Part shown: positions 54,065-61,861 of the stretch, piece by piece
Position numbering within the stretch: position 1 is the stretch's first letter
How the letters are laid out: every line of letters begins with the position of its first letter
Origin: Streptomyces neyagawaensis
Lineage (GTDB): Bacteria > Actinomycetota > Actinomycetes > Streptomycetales > Streptomycetaceae
Reading direction: 5' to 3'
Length of the DNA stretch: 64,000 nucleotides
Assembly: GCF_023516595.1 (NCBI RefSeq)
Contig: NZ_JAMGBG010000011.1
Span: forward strand, 62,001-126,000
The notes under the pieces: model-generated
What the model was told of the DNA's origin: nothing
The model's database searches: none
Seen by the model: the letters and a program-made list of their open reading frames with translations, nothing else
Position numbers and translations under genes: made by a program

Positions 54065-54742
54065 CAGGGGGACGCCCTCCTCCTGAGGGCCTCCCCGACC
54101 CGGCCGAGGGCGGCCGTCCTGGTGCTGCACGGCGGTCAGGCCGTGAGCCACCGCCCCACCCGTCCCTGGCAGCTCGCCGCGCTGCGGATGGACCCCTTCG
54201 TCCGGGCGCTGTCCGCCGCGCTGCCCGACCGGGAGGTCCTGGTCGCCCAGGTCCGCTACCGTCTGCGCGGCTGGAACGACCTGCGCGCCGACCCCGTACG
54301 GGACACCGAACTCGCCCTGGACGACCTCGGCGCACGCGTCGGCCCCGTCCCCACGGTGCTGCTCGGCCACTCCATGGGCGCCCGTGCCGCCCTGCGCGCC
54401 GCCGGTCACCCGCAGGTGGCCGGCGTCGTCGCCCTCGCGCCGTGGTGGCCGCCGGACGAGCCCGTGGACCACCTGGCGGGCCGTCGGGTCGTCGCCCTGC
54501 ACGGCGACCGTGACCGCATCACCTCACCCGCCGACTCGGCGCACTGCGTGCGCCGGGCCCAGCACACGGCGGCACGCGCCGGCCTGGCCGTCGTCCATGG
54601 CGGCGACCACGCGATGCTCCGCCGCCGCCAGTTCTGGCACCGCACCGCGACCACTCTCGTCGCCCATCTCCTCGACCCCACGGGCGCACCGGACCCCCTC
54701 CCCGAGGAGTCCTACGGCACGGACGGCTTCCCCGTGCTCTGA
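54017..54742 (+). CDS. Alpha/beta hydrolase, last gene of the lipid operon
   Basis: A 241-residue hydrolase. RAAVLVLHGGQAV begins the core. GHSMGARAALRAA holds the nucleophile Ser. LHGDRDRITSP supplies the acid Asp. HGGDHAML supplies the catalytic His. The ATG at 54017 overlaps the DUF1295 stop (ATGA). The first ~20 residues come from a recent 28-base duplication. It may release or edit modified acyl chains, but the substrate cannot be read from sequence. A long terminator follows. Confidence 0.87.
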   Translation: MTYGQRDGSATTYGQRQGDALLLRASPTRPRAAVLVLHGGQAVSHRPTRPWQLAALRMDPFVRALSAALPDREVLVAQVRYRLRGWNDLRADPVRDTELALDDLGARVGPVPTVLLGHSMGARAALRAAGHPQVAGVVALAPWWPPDEPVDHLAGRRVVALHGDRDRITSPADSAHCVRRAQHTAARAGLAVVHGGDHAMLRRRQFWHRTATTLVAHLLDPTGAPDPLPEESYGTDGFPVL

Positions 54743-54768
54743 GCACGGGGGCGGCGTCGGTGAGCCGC

Positions 54769-54826
54769 GCGGACGAAGAGGAGGCCCGTACTCCCCACTG
54801 GGGGAGCGGGCCTCCTCTTCGTCCGC
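54769..54826. terminator. Large bidirectional terminator
   Basis: Arms 54769-54788 and 54807-54826 are exact complements over 20 bases. The loop contains a second stem, CTCCCC/GGGGAG. It separates the convergent lipid operon and anti-sigma gene. Confidence 0.95.
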
Positions 54827-54847
54827 TCGGGTGGTCGGCCTCCCCGG

Positions 54848-55600
54848 TCAGACCGGGAACGGCACCTGGGTGAGCGGGGCGGAGGTGGGGTGGTCGGAGC
54901 CGCCCTCGGGTTCCAGGGTGATGCCCATGCCGGACGCGCCGTCGACGGCCCCGCGCATCAGCACGGTCTGGTCGGCGCGGCCCGGGTCCATCAGACCGGC
55001 CGGCCGCATGCCGCCACGGTCGTCGAACCAGAGCTGATAGACCTTGCCGCCCGGCGGGCGCGCCATCCCCGAGGCGACGAACACGGCCCGGTCCTGGCCG
55101 CGGGAGACGACGACGGCACCGGACGCGCCGCCGGCCAGCTCGGCCGCCCGCACCGTGGCGTCGGGCGCGGCCAGCACGGCGGCGATCCCGTCCGCCGTTC
55201 GCGCGGCACGCCGCGCCTCAGCGCGGGCGTCCTCCGCCCGCTCGTGCTGCCACACGGCCGTCCCCCCGAGAGCCGTGGCCGCCGCGAGGCAGGCGGCCAG
55301 GGCCCAGCGGGAGACCGACCGCGCCCGCGGCCGGGCCCGGCCCCGGCGTCCCTGCCCCGGCCCGCCGGGCGTCTCCTGCCGCACGCCGGTGATGTGGCGC
55401 AGCACCTGGTCCCGCATGCCCGGCGTGGTCGCCGTGGCGACGGCGAGTCCCAGGCGGGCCGCCGTCGCCGACAGCTCGGCCGTCTCCTGCGCGCAGGCGT
55501 CGCAGCCCGCGAGGTGACGCTCGAACCGCACGGTCTCCTCCGGGGACAGGGCGTGCAGCGCGTACGCCCCGGTCAGCCGGTGCGGGTCGACGGTCCTCAT
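54848..55600 (-). CDS. rskA: Anti-sigma factor of the RskA type
   Basis: A 250-residue membrane anti-sigma factor. The cytoplasmic N-terminal domain has FERHLAGCDAC (His29-x3-Cys33-x2-Cys36), the zinc-binding anti-sigma motif. One membrane segment lies near 97-115 (WALAACLAAATALGGTAVW). The external domain contains PPGGKVYQLWFDDRGGMRPA and ends GITLEPEGGSDHP, the RskA signature. Its ATG overlaps the sigma stop (ATGA). It should hold the sigma factor until released by redox change or regulated proteolysis, as known for RskA in mycobacteria. Confidence 0.92.
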   Translation of the reverse strand: MRTVDPHRLTGAYALHALSPEETVRFERHLAGCDACAQETAELSATAARLGLAVATATTPGMRDQVLRHITGVRQETPGGPGQGRRGRARPRARSVSRWALAACLAAATALGGTAVWQHERAEDARAEARRAARTADGIAAVLAAPDATVRAAELAGGASGAVVVSRGQDRAVFVASGMARPPGGKVYQLWFDDRGGMRPAGLMDPGRADQTVLMRGAVDGASGMGITLEPEGGSDHPTSAPLTQVPFPV

Positions 55601-56181
55601 GCGGTCACCCCCAGGCAGTCGCGCAGCCGGATGAGGCCGTCGCGCAGCCGGGTCTTGACCGTCCCCAGCGGCACCGCGAGCGCCTCGGCCACCTCACGGT
55701 GGGTGAGCCCCCGGTAGTACGCCAGGGTGACGGCCTGGTGCTGGACGTCGGTCAGCGTGCGCAGACAGCGCCGGACCTGCTCGCGCTCCAGCCGCGCCTC
55801 GACGTGTTCCGCCACCTCGTCGTACTCGGGCAGCCGCGCCAGCAGCGCCGCCTTGTGGTCACGGGCGGCCGCGGCGTCCACCGAGCGCACCCGGTCCACG
55901 GCCCGCCGATGGGCCAGCGTGAGGATCCAGTTGATGGCCGTGCCCCGGTCGGACCGGTAGCGGGGCGCGGTCCGCCACACCTCCACCAGGACCTCCTGCG
56001 CCACCTCCTCCGACTGCGCCCGGTCCCGCAGCACCGCGAGCACGACACCGAGGACGGGACTCGCCACGGAGTCGTAGAGCCGGGCGAACGCCCCCTCGTC
56101 CCCCAGGGCCACCAGGCCCACCAGTTCCTGAAGGTCGGGCTCCGCCGAGGGATGCCTGCCGATACGCACCGCTTCTTTCAC
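55597..56181 (-). CDS. sigK: ECF RNA polymerase sigma factor, SigK-like
   Basis: A 194-residue sigma factor with regions 2 (DEGAFARLYDSVASPVLGVV, EEVAQEVLVEVW, RGTAINWILTLAHRRAVDRV) and 4 (QHQAVTLAYYRGLTHREVAE, PLGTVKTRLRDGLIRLRD). It has exactly two cysteines, Cys139 and Cys189. Their 50-residue spacing equals that of the Cys133-Cys183 pair reported to form the redox-sensing disulfide in M. tuberculosis SigK. The start is GTG 56181, six bases after GGAGG. It is co-translated with the anti-sigma factor. A promoter identical in pattern to that of the lipid operon lies upstream, predicting autoregulation. Confidence 0.92.
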   Translation of the reverse strand: MKEAVRIGRHPSAEPDLQELVGLVALGDEGAFARLYDSVASPVLGVVLAVLRDRAQSEEVAQEVLVEVWRTAPRYRSDRGTAINWILTLAHRRAVDRVRSVDAAAARDHKAALLARLPEYDEVAEHVEARLEREQVRRCLRTLTDVQHQAVTLAYYRGLTHREVAEALAVPLGTVKTRLRDGLIRLRDCLGVTA

Positions 56182-56213
56182 CGAGGGCCTCCACCATCGC
56201 GCCGGGTCCGGAT

Positions 56214-56244
56214 GTAATCCGTTCCTGTCGAGCCCCCGGATCGG
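56214..56244 (-). promoter_or_regulatory. SigK-type autoregulatory promoter
   Basis: On the minus strand, CCGATCC (56244-56238), a 16-base spacer and CGGATTAC (56221-56214) lie about 30 bases upstream of the sigma start. Spacing and -10 are identical to the promoter at 48479-48509. Confidence 0.8.
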
Positions 56245-56382
56245 TTGCACCCGCGGCGAAAGTCCACGGGCTGGAACGCGGGTGTCGGACCGCAACCGAA
56301 GTGGCCGAAAATGTGTCTCAGGACGCGTGGTCCTGGTCCGGGGCGTGGGGGTTCCGGCGGCACGGCGGCCTTGGGGGCTGGA

Positions 56383-58026
56383 ATGAACACATGGGCGGTG
56401 CCCGGGTACACCGAGTCACTGGAGCTCGGGGCGGGGGCGAGCGGGCGGGTCGTCCTCGGCGTGCACGAGGAGACCGGGGTCCCGGTCGCGATGAAGTACC
56501 TCAGCGAGTCACTGCGCGACCGGCCCGGCTTCGTACGCGACTTCCGCGCCGAGGCCCGGCTCCTCGCCGGCCTGGAGAGCCCGTACGTCGCCGAGCTGTA
56601 CGAGTACGTCGAGAGCACCGACGGCGCCGCCATCGTGATGGAGCTGGTGGACGGCGTCTCGCTGCGGACCCTGCTCACCAGGGAGGGCCCCCTCGACGCG
56701 GAGGCCGCCCTCGTGATCCTGAAGGGCTCGCTGCTCGGTCTCGCCGACGCGCACCGTGTCGGGGTCGTCCACCGGGACTACAAGCCCGAGAACGTCATGG
56801 TCGTACCGGACGGGGCGTCCAAGCTCGTCGACTTCGGGATCGCGGCGGACGCCGGCACCAAAGCCGGTGCGGCCGGCACCCCCTCCTACATGGCCCCGGA
56901 GCAGTGGACCGGCGCGCCCGCCTCGCCCGCTGCCGACGTGTACGCGGCGACCGCCACGTTCTTCGAGTGCCTGACCGGCCACAAGCCCTATGCGGGCGAC
57001 AATCTCGCCGCCCTCGCGCTCCAGCACGTCGACGCGCCCGTCCCCGTCGAGGAGGTCCCCGAGCCGGTGCGGGACCTCGTCCGGCGCGGTCTCGCCAAGA
57101 ATCCGGGGGACCGCCCGTCGCACGCCGAGGAGTTCGTCGCCGACCTGGAAGCGGTCGCGGGTGCCGCCTACGGGCCCGACTGGGAGGAGCGCGGCCGTGG
57201 CCGGCTCGCCGCGCTGGTGGCGCTGCTGGCCCTGCTGCTTCCCTCGGCCCGCAGCACCCCGGAGACCACCACCGACACCGCCCGCACCGTCCTGAGCCAG
57301 GGTTCGCGCCGCGACTGGGCCCGCTCGTGGCGCCCTGGTCGGCCGGGCCTCGCGGTGTCCGGCGCGGCGCTGCTCCTGGGCGCGTTCCTCACCTACGGCG
57401 TGCAGCACACACCGGTGACCCCGCAGGAGGCGGCGCAGGCCCTGGCCACCACCAGCTTCGAGCCCGGCGCCGAGTCGTCGGGTCCCGCCGATCCGACCGG
57501 GACGCCCTCCTCCTCGTCGTCGGCGTCGGCCACCTCCGACGAGTCCACCAGCCCGTCGGCCTCGGCCTCGGCATCGGAGAGCACCGAGACGGGGGATCCG
57601 TCCCCGTCCGACACCACCGCCCCGCCGCCGACGGAGTCGACACCGCCGACGGAGACGACCACCGAGGCGACCCCGACGAGCGCGTCCCCCAGCGCCCCGA
57701 GCGCGCCCGCCATCAAGGACATCACGGTGACGGGCTTCCGGCAGACGGGTCTGACGACCGCCACCGCGACGATCCAGATCACCACGGACGGCACCGGGCC
57801 GTTCTCCCTCACCGTCTCCTGGCTGTCCGGCGAGATCCGGCAGCTCGCCCCGGACGGCGCCGCCCAGACGTTCCAGCGCAGCGGAGCGAGCACGTACACC
57901 CTCACCGTCGTTCACACCTTCCAGGGCAAGGGCTGCTACTGGGCGGTGCGGGCCACGACCACTCCGGCCTCCGCCGACGGCGGCGCCTCGCAGCAACTCC
58001 TGACCAGGCAGTGTGAGATCAGATGA
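56383..58026 (+). CDS. Membrane Ser/Thr protein kinase
   Basis: A 547-residue protein. The kinase domain (~1-265) has LELGAGASGRVVLG, VAMKYL, HRDYKPENVM (Tyr where Leu is usual), DFGIAADAG and GTPSYMAPEQ. Hydrophobic stretches lie at ~272-287 and ~322-340 (GLAVSGAALLLGAFLTYGV). A Ser/Thr/Pro-rich external linker follows (~365-440), then a ~100-residue beta-rich C-terminal domain with TYTLTVVHTFQGKGCYWAVR. It diverges from the sigma gene. Its stop overlaps the start of a membrane protein with a similar external domain (ATGA), suggesting a kinase-partner pair. Confidence 0.9.
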   Translation: MNTWAVPGYTESLELGAGASGRVVLGVHEETGVPVAMKYLSESLRDRPGFVRDFRAEARLLAGLESPYVAELYEYVESTDGAAIVMELVDGVSLRTLLTREGPLDAEAALVILKGSLLGLADAHRVGVVHRDYKPENVMVVPDGASKLVDFGIAADAGTKAGAAGTPSYMAPEQWTGAPASPAADVYAATATFFECLTGHKPYAGDNLAALALQHVDAPVPVEEVPEPVRDLVRRGLAKNPGDRPSHAEEFVADLEAVAGAAYGPDWEERGRGRLAALVALLALLLPSARSTPETTTDTARTVLSQGSRRDWARSWRPGRPGLAVSGAALLLGAFLTYGVQHTPVTPQEAAQALATTSFEPGAESSGPADPTGTPSSSSSASATSDESTSPSASASASESTETGDPSPSDTTAPPPTESTPPTETTTEATPTSASPSAPSAPAIKDITVTGFRQTGLTTATATIQITTDGTGPFSLTVSWLSGEIRQLAPDGAAQTFQRSGASTYTLTVVHTFQGKGCYWAVRATTTPASADGGASQQLLTRQCEIR

Positions 58027-58985
58027 CCGCACCGTACGACCCCGACCCCGCGTCCGCCGAGGGCCAGGACGTCGAGCACACCCAGGTGCTCGACACCGCC
58101 GGCCGCCCCGCCCCGCACGACACGTCCGGCTACGACGACCCCGACTACAGCGCCACCGTCCTCGGCAGCCAGTGGATCCAGCGTCCCGACCCGGACACGA
58201 CGCTGATCGAGCCCGAGACGACGCTGGTCGAGCCGGACACCACCACGCCGGAACCGCGGGACGCCACCCCGGCCGGGCCGACCCCCGTCGCGTTCGGACC
58301 GGACGGCACCTTCGTCGAACCCGACAGCACGCGGGCCGAACCGGACGTGACGCCGTCCGAACAACCGGACGTGACACCGTCCGAACGTGACGTGACCCTC
58401 GTCAAGCCGGACACGACCCTGGTGAGGCCGGACACCACGCTGGTCGGGCCGTCGGATGCGGAGGCGCCGCTGCCGCAGCCGGACCGTACCGACGGCACCG
58501 TGCTCCGTTTCGGCCCCGGTGTGACGGCCACTGTCGCGCAGCGCACCCACCGGACGCTGCCCACGCTGCCACCGCTCCCCGCACCCCCGCGCCGACGCCG
58601 CCTGCGCCGACACGCGCTGCCCGCGTTCGTGCTGCTCTGCGTCATCGCCTTCCTGGCCTGGCAGCGTCTCGGCCCCTCCGTCGAGGTGCGCACGGTGGCG
58701 GTCAAGGCCCGGCCCGCGGCGCTGGGCTGCGACGAGACGGTGGACATCGTCGGCCTGGTCACCACCGACGGCCGCCCCGGCACCCTCACCTACCGCTGGA
58801 CCCGGAGCGACGGCACCGAATCGGGCGTCCTGCGCGAGGTGATGGTCCGAGGCCAGACCAGGGCCCGGCTCCACCTCCTGTGGACCTTCGAGGGCAAGGG
58901 CCGCCGGACGGCCCGGGTCGACCTCCACATCCTCACGCCCACCGACCACAAGGCCACGAAGCGCTTCACCTACGCCTGCCCCTGA
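58023..58985 (+). CDS. Membrane protein with Thr/Pro-rich repeats, partner of the kinase
   Basis: A 320-residue protein. Residues ~55-150 repeat a DTTL-[IV]-x-P unit (TLIEPETTLVEPDTTTPEP, then TLVKPDTTLVRPDTTLVGP). A single membrane helix lies near 198-214 (ALPAFVLLCVIAFLAW). The external ~105 residues include ARLHLLWTFEGKGRRTARVD, which aligns with the HTFQGKG region at the end of the co-translated kinase. The threonine-rich cytoplasmic tail is a natural candidate phosphorylation target. No known family was recognised. Confidence 0.75.
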   Translation: MTAPYDPDPASAEGQDVEHTQVLDTAGRPAPHDTSGYDDPDYSATVLGSQWIQRPDPDTTLIEPETTLVEPDTTTPEPRDATPAGPTPVAFGPDGTFVEPDSTRAEPDVTPSEQPDVTPSERDVTLVKPDTTLVRPDTTLVGPSDAEAPLPQPDRTDGTVLRFGPGVTATVAQRTHRTLPTLPPLPAPPRRRRLRRHALPAFVLLCVIAFLAWQRLGPSVEVRTVAVKARPAALGCDETVDIVGLVTTDGRPGTLTYRWTRSDGTESGVLREVMVRGQTRARLHLLWTFEGKGRRTARVDLHILTPTDHKATKRFTYACP

Positions 58986-59000
58986 CGGCAGCCGACCCAA

Positions 59001-59046
59001 GGGGCGCGGGGAACTGCGCGACAAGCTCCCACAAACCCGCAGCCGC
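59001..59046. repeat. Dispersed Streptomyces intergenic repeat
   Basis: GGGGCGCGGGGAACTGCGCG at 59001-59020 continues to CCGCAGCCGC. From memory, this sequence recurs in intergenic spaces of many Streptomyces genomes. GCGC arms flank GGGGAACT and can form a small hairpin. It lies 16 bases after the membrane-protein stop and may act as a terminator-like element. Confidence 0.7.
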
Positions 59047-59168
59047 CCGTCAACCTGCACTCACCCCCGCCCTGGGCGGCCCTCACACGTCCGCGCTACA
59101 ACACAAAAACTGACGGTGCATCAGAAAACCTCTTCCCTCGTCCGGAGGACTGCGGCATCCTGCGCACC

Positions 59169-60281
59169 ATGCAGACGGAGCTGAGCAGAAAACTCGGAGT
59201 CGAGTACGCCGTCTTCGGCTTCACGCCGTTCCCCGCCGTCGCCGCCGCCATCAGCCGGGCCGGCGGTTTCGGCGTGCTCGGCGCGGTCCGCTACACGGCC
59301 CCCGACGACCTCAAGCGCGACCTCGACTGGATCGAGGCCCATGTCGACGGCAAACCGTACGGGCTGGACGTCGTCATGCCGGCCAAGAAGGTGGAGGGCG
59401 TCACCGAGGCGGACGTCGAGGCGATGATCCCCGAAGGGCACCGCCAGTTCGTCAAGGACACCCTCGCCAAGTTCGGCGTGCCGGAACTCGCCGAGGGCGA
59501 GGCCTCCGGCTGGCGCATCACCGGCTGGATGGAACAGGTCGCCCGCACCCAGCTGGACGTCGCCTTCGACTACCCGATCCGACTGCTCGCCAACGCCCTC
59601 GGCTCCCCGCCCGCCGATGTCATCGACCGCGCCCACGAGCAGGACGTACTGGTCGCCGCGCTCGCCGGCAGCGCCCGCCACGCCCGCAAGCACGCCGACG
59701 CCGGAATCGACATCGTCGTCGCCCAGGGCTACGAGGCCGGCGGTCACACCGGTGAGATCGCCTCCATGGTCCTCACCCCCGAAGTCGTGGACGCCGTCGC
59801 CCCGTTGCCCGTGCTCGCGGCCGGAGGCATCGGCAGCGGGCAGCAGATCGCCGCCGCGTTCGCGCTCGGCGCGCAGGGCGTGTGGCTGGGCTCGCTGTGG
59901 CTCACCACCACCGAGGCCGAACTGCCCTCGCCACGGCTGATCGAGAAGCTCCTCGCCGCCGGCTCCGGCGACACCGTCCGCTCCCGCGCCCTCACCGGGA
60001 AACCCGCACGCCAGCTCCGCACCGAATGGACCGACGCCTGGGACGACCCGCAGGGCCCCGGCGCCCTCCCCATGCCCCTGCAAGGGCTGCTCGTCGCCGA
60101 CGCGGTCTCCCGCATCCAGAAGTACGAGGTGGAGCCGCTGCTCGGCACCCCGGTCGGGCAGATCGTCGGCCGCATGACCAGCGAGCGCAGCGTCCAGGCC
60201 GTCTTCGACGACCTCACCCGAGGCTTCGAGCAGGCCGTGGACCGCGTCAACCGGATCGCCGGAAGGAGCGAGGAACAGTGA
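59169..60281 (+). CDS. Nitronate monooxygenase-like FMN enzyme
   Basis: A 370-residue TIM-barrel flavoprotein. AVFGFTPFPAVAAAISRAGG opens the barrel. IDIVVAQGYEAGGHTGEIAS and LPVLAAGGIGSGQQIAAAFA form the FMN phosphate sites. ALGAQGVWLGSLWL follows. The His in EAGGHTG is the usual catalytic base. This family oxidises nitroalkanes such as propionate-3-nitronate, or serves as an enoyl reductase-like enzyme. It overlaps the acyl-CoA synthetase gene by GTGA, suggesting a lipid-related substrate. Confidence 0.88.
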   Translation: MQTELSRKLGVEYAVFGFTPFPAVAAAISRAGGFGVLGAVRYTAPDDLKRDLDWIEAHVDGKPYGLDVVMPAKKVEGVTEADVEAMIPEGHRQFVKDTLAKFGVPELAEGEASGWRITGWMEQVARTQLDVAFDYPIRLLANALGSPPADVIDRAHEQDVLVAALAGSARHARKHADAGIDIVVAQGYEAGGHTGEIASMVLTPEVVDAVAPLPVLAAGGIGSGQQIAAAFALGAQGVWLGSLWLTTTEAELPSPRLIEKLLAAGSGDTVRSRALTGKPARQLRTEWTDAWDDPQGPGALPMPLQGLLVADAVSRIQKYEVEPLLGTPVGQIVGRMTSERSVQAVFDDLTRGFEQAVDRVNRIAGRSEEQ

Positions 60282-61858
60282 GCCAAGCCCTTCAGCAGCA
60301 CGCCACGCAGGCGCAGGCCCCGCAGGGGTTCTGGGCCCAGGCGACCGCCGACCCCGACCGCCCGGTGCTCGTAGCCCCCGACGGCGAGGAGTGGACCGCC
60401 GGACGCCTGCACGGCGCCGCCAACCGGCTGGTGCACGGACTGCGCGCGGCCGGCCTCGAACGCGGCGACGCCTTCGCCGTCGTCCTGCCCAACGGCGTGG
60501 AGTTCCTCACCGCCTACCTGGCCGCCAGCCAGGCCGGCTTCTACCTCGTCCCCGTCAACCACCATCTCGTGGGCCCCGAGATCGCCTGGATCGTCTCCGA
60601 CTCGGGCGCCAAGGTGCTCATCGCCCACGAACGGTTCGCCGGGGCCGCGCGCCACGCCGCCGACGAGGCCGGCCTCCCCGCCAGCCACCGGTACGCGGTC
60701 GGCGAGGTCGACGGATTCCGCGCGTACCCCGAACTCCTCGACGGGCAGCCGGAGTCACCGCCCGAGGGCCGCACCCTCGGCTGGGTGATGAACTACACCT
60801 CGGGCACCACCGGCCGCCCCCGCGGCATCCGCCGCCCCCTGCCCGGCAAACTCCCCGAGGAGTCGTACCTCGGCGGTTTCCTCGGCATCTTCGGCATCAG
60901 GCCGTTCGACGGCAACGTCCACCTGGTGTGCTCGCCGCTCTACCACACGGCCGTCCTGCAGTTCGCGGGAGCGTCCCTGCACATCGGGCACCGGCTGGTG
61001 GTGATGGACAAGTGGACCCCCGAGGGCACGCTCCGAGCCATCGACACCCACCGCTGCACCCACACCCATATGGTCCCCACCCAGTTCCACCGGCTCCTCG
61101 CGCTCCCCGAGGGGGTGCGCGCCCGCTACGACGTGTCGTCGATGCGGCACGCCATCCACGGCGCCGCCCCCTGTCCGGACCATGTGAAGCGGGCCATGAT
61201 CGAGTGGTGGGGGCACAGCGTCGAGGAGTACTACGCGGCCAGCGAGGGCGGGGGAGCGTTCGCCACCGCGGAGGACTGGCTGAAGAAGCCCGGCACCGTC
61301 GGCAAGGCCTGGCCCATCAGCGAACTCGCGATCTTCGACGACGACGGCAACCGGCTGCCGCCCGGTGAACTCGGCACCGTGTACATGAAGATGAGCACCG
61401 GCGGATTCTCGTACCACAAGGACGAGGGCAAGACGCGCAAGAACCGCATCGGTGACTTCTTCACGGTCGGTGACCTCGGTCTCCTCGACGAGGACGGCTA
61501 TCTCTTCCTCCGCGACCGCAAGATCGACCTCATCATCTCCGGCGGCGTCAACATCTACCCCGCCGAGATCGAGGCCGCCCTCCTCACCCACCCCGCCGTC
61601 GCCGACGCCGCCGCCTTCGGCATCCCGCACGACGACTGGGGCGAGGAGGTGAAGGCCGTCGTCGAACCGGCCCCCGGCTTCACCCCCGGGCCCGCGCTCG
61701 CCGAGGAGATCCTCGCCCACTGCGCCCGCGAACTCGCCGGGTACAAGCGGCCGAAGACCGTCGACTTCACCGACGCGATGCCCCGCGACCCCAATGGCAA
61801 GCTCTACAAGCGGAGGCTGCGCGAACCGTACTGGGAGGGACGGCAGCGGACCGTGTGA
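60278..61858 (+). CDS. Acyl-CoA synthetase (AMP-forming)
   Basis: A 526-residue adenylate-forming ligase. YTSGTTGRPRG (P-loop), YYAASEGGG, GDLGLLDEDGYLFLRDRKID, LIISGGVNIYPAEIEAALL and DPNGKLYKRRLRE (catalytic Lys) are all present. GTG 60278 lies in the stop of the nitronate monooxygenase gene. AAGGAGCGAGG precedes it. Activation of a medium or long carboxylic acid to its CoA ester is expected. The gene ends three bases from the convergent methyltransferase gene. Confidence 0.92.
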   Translation: MSQALQQHATQAQAPQGFWAQATADPDRPVLVAPDGEEWTAGRLHGAANRLVHGLRAAGLERGDAFAVVLPNGVEFLTAYLAASQAGFYLVPVNHHLVGPEIAWIVSDSGAKVLIAHERFAGAARHAADEAGLPASHRYAVGEVDGFRAYPELLDGQPESPPEGRTLGWVMNYTSGTTGRPRGIRRPLPGKLPEESYLGGFLGIFGIRPFDGNVHLVCSPLYHTAVLQFAGASLHIGHRLVVMDKWTPEGTLRAIDTHRCTHTHMVPTQFHRLLALPEGVRARYDVSSMRHAIHGAAPCPDHVKRAMIEWWGHSVEEYYAASEGGGAFATAEDWLKKPGTVGKAWPISELAIFDDDGNRLPPGELGTVYMKMSTGGFSYHKDEGKTRKNRIGDFFTVGDLGLLDEDGYLFLRDRKIDLIISGGVNIYPAEIEAALLTHPAVADAAAFGIPHDDWGEEVKAVVEPAPGFTPGPALAEEILAHCARELAGYKRPKTVDFTDAMPRDPNGKLYKRRLREPYWEGRQRTV

Positions 61859-61861
61859 GCG

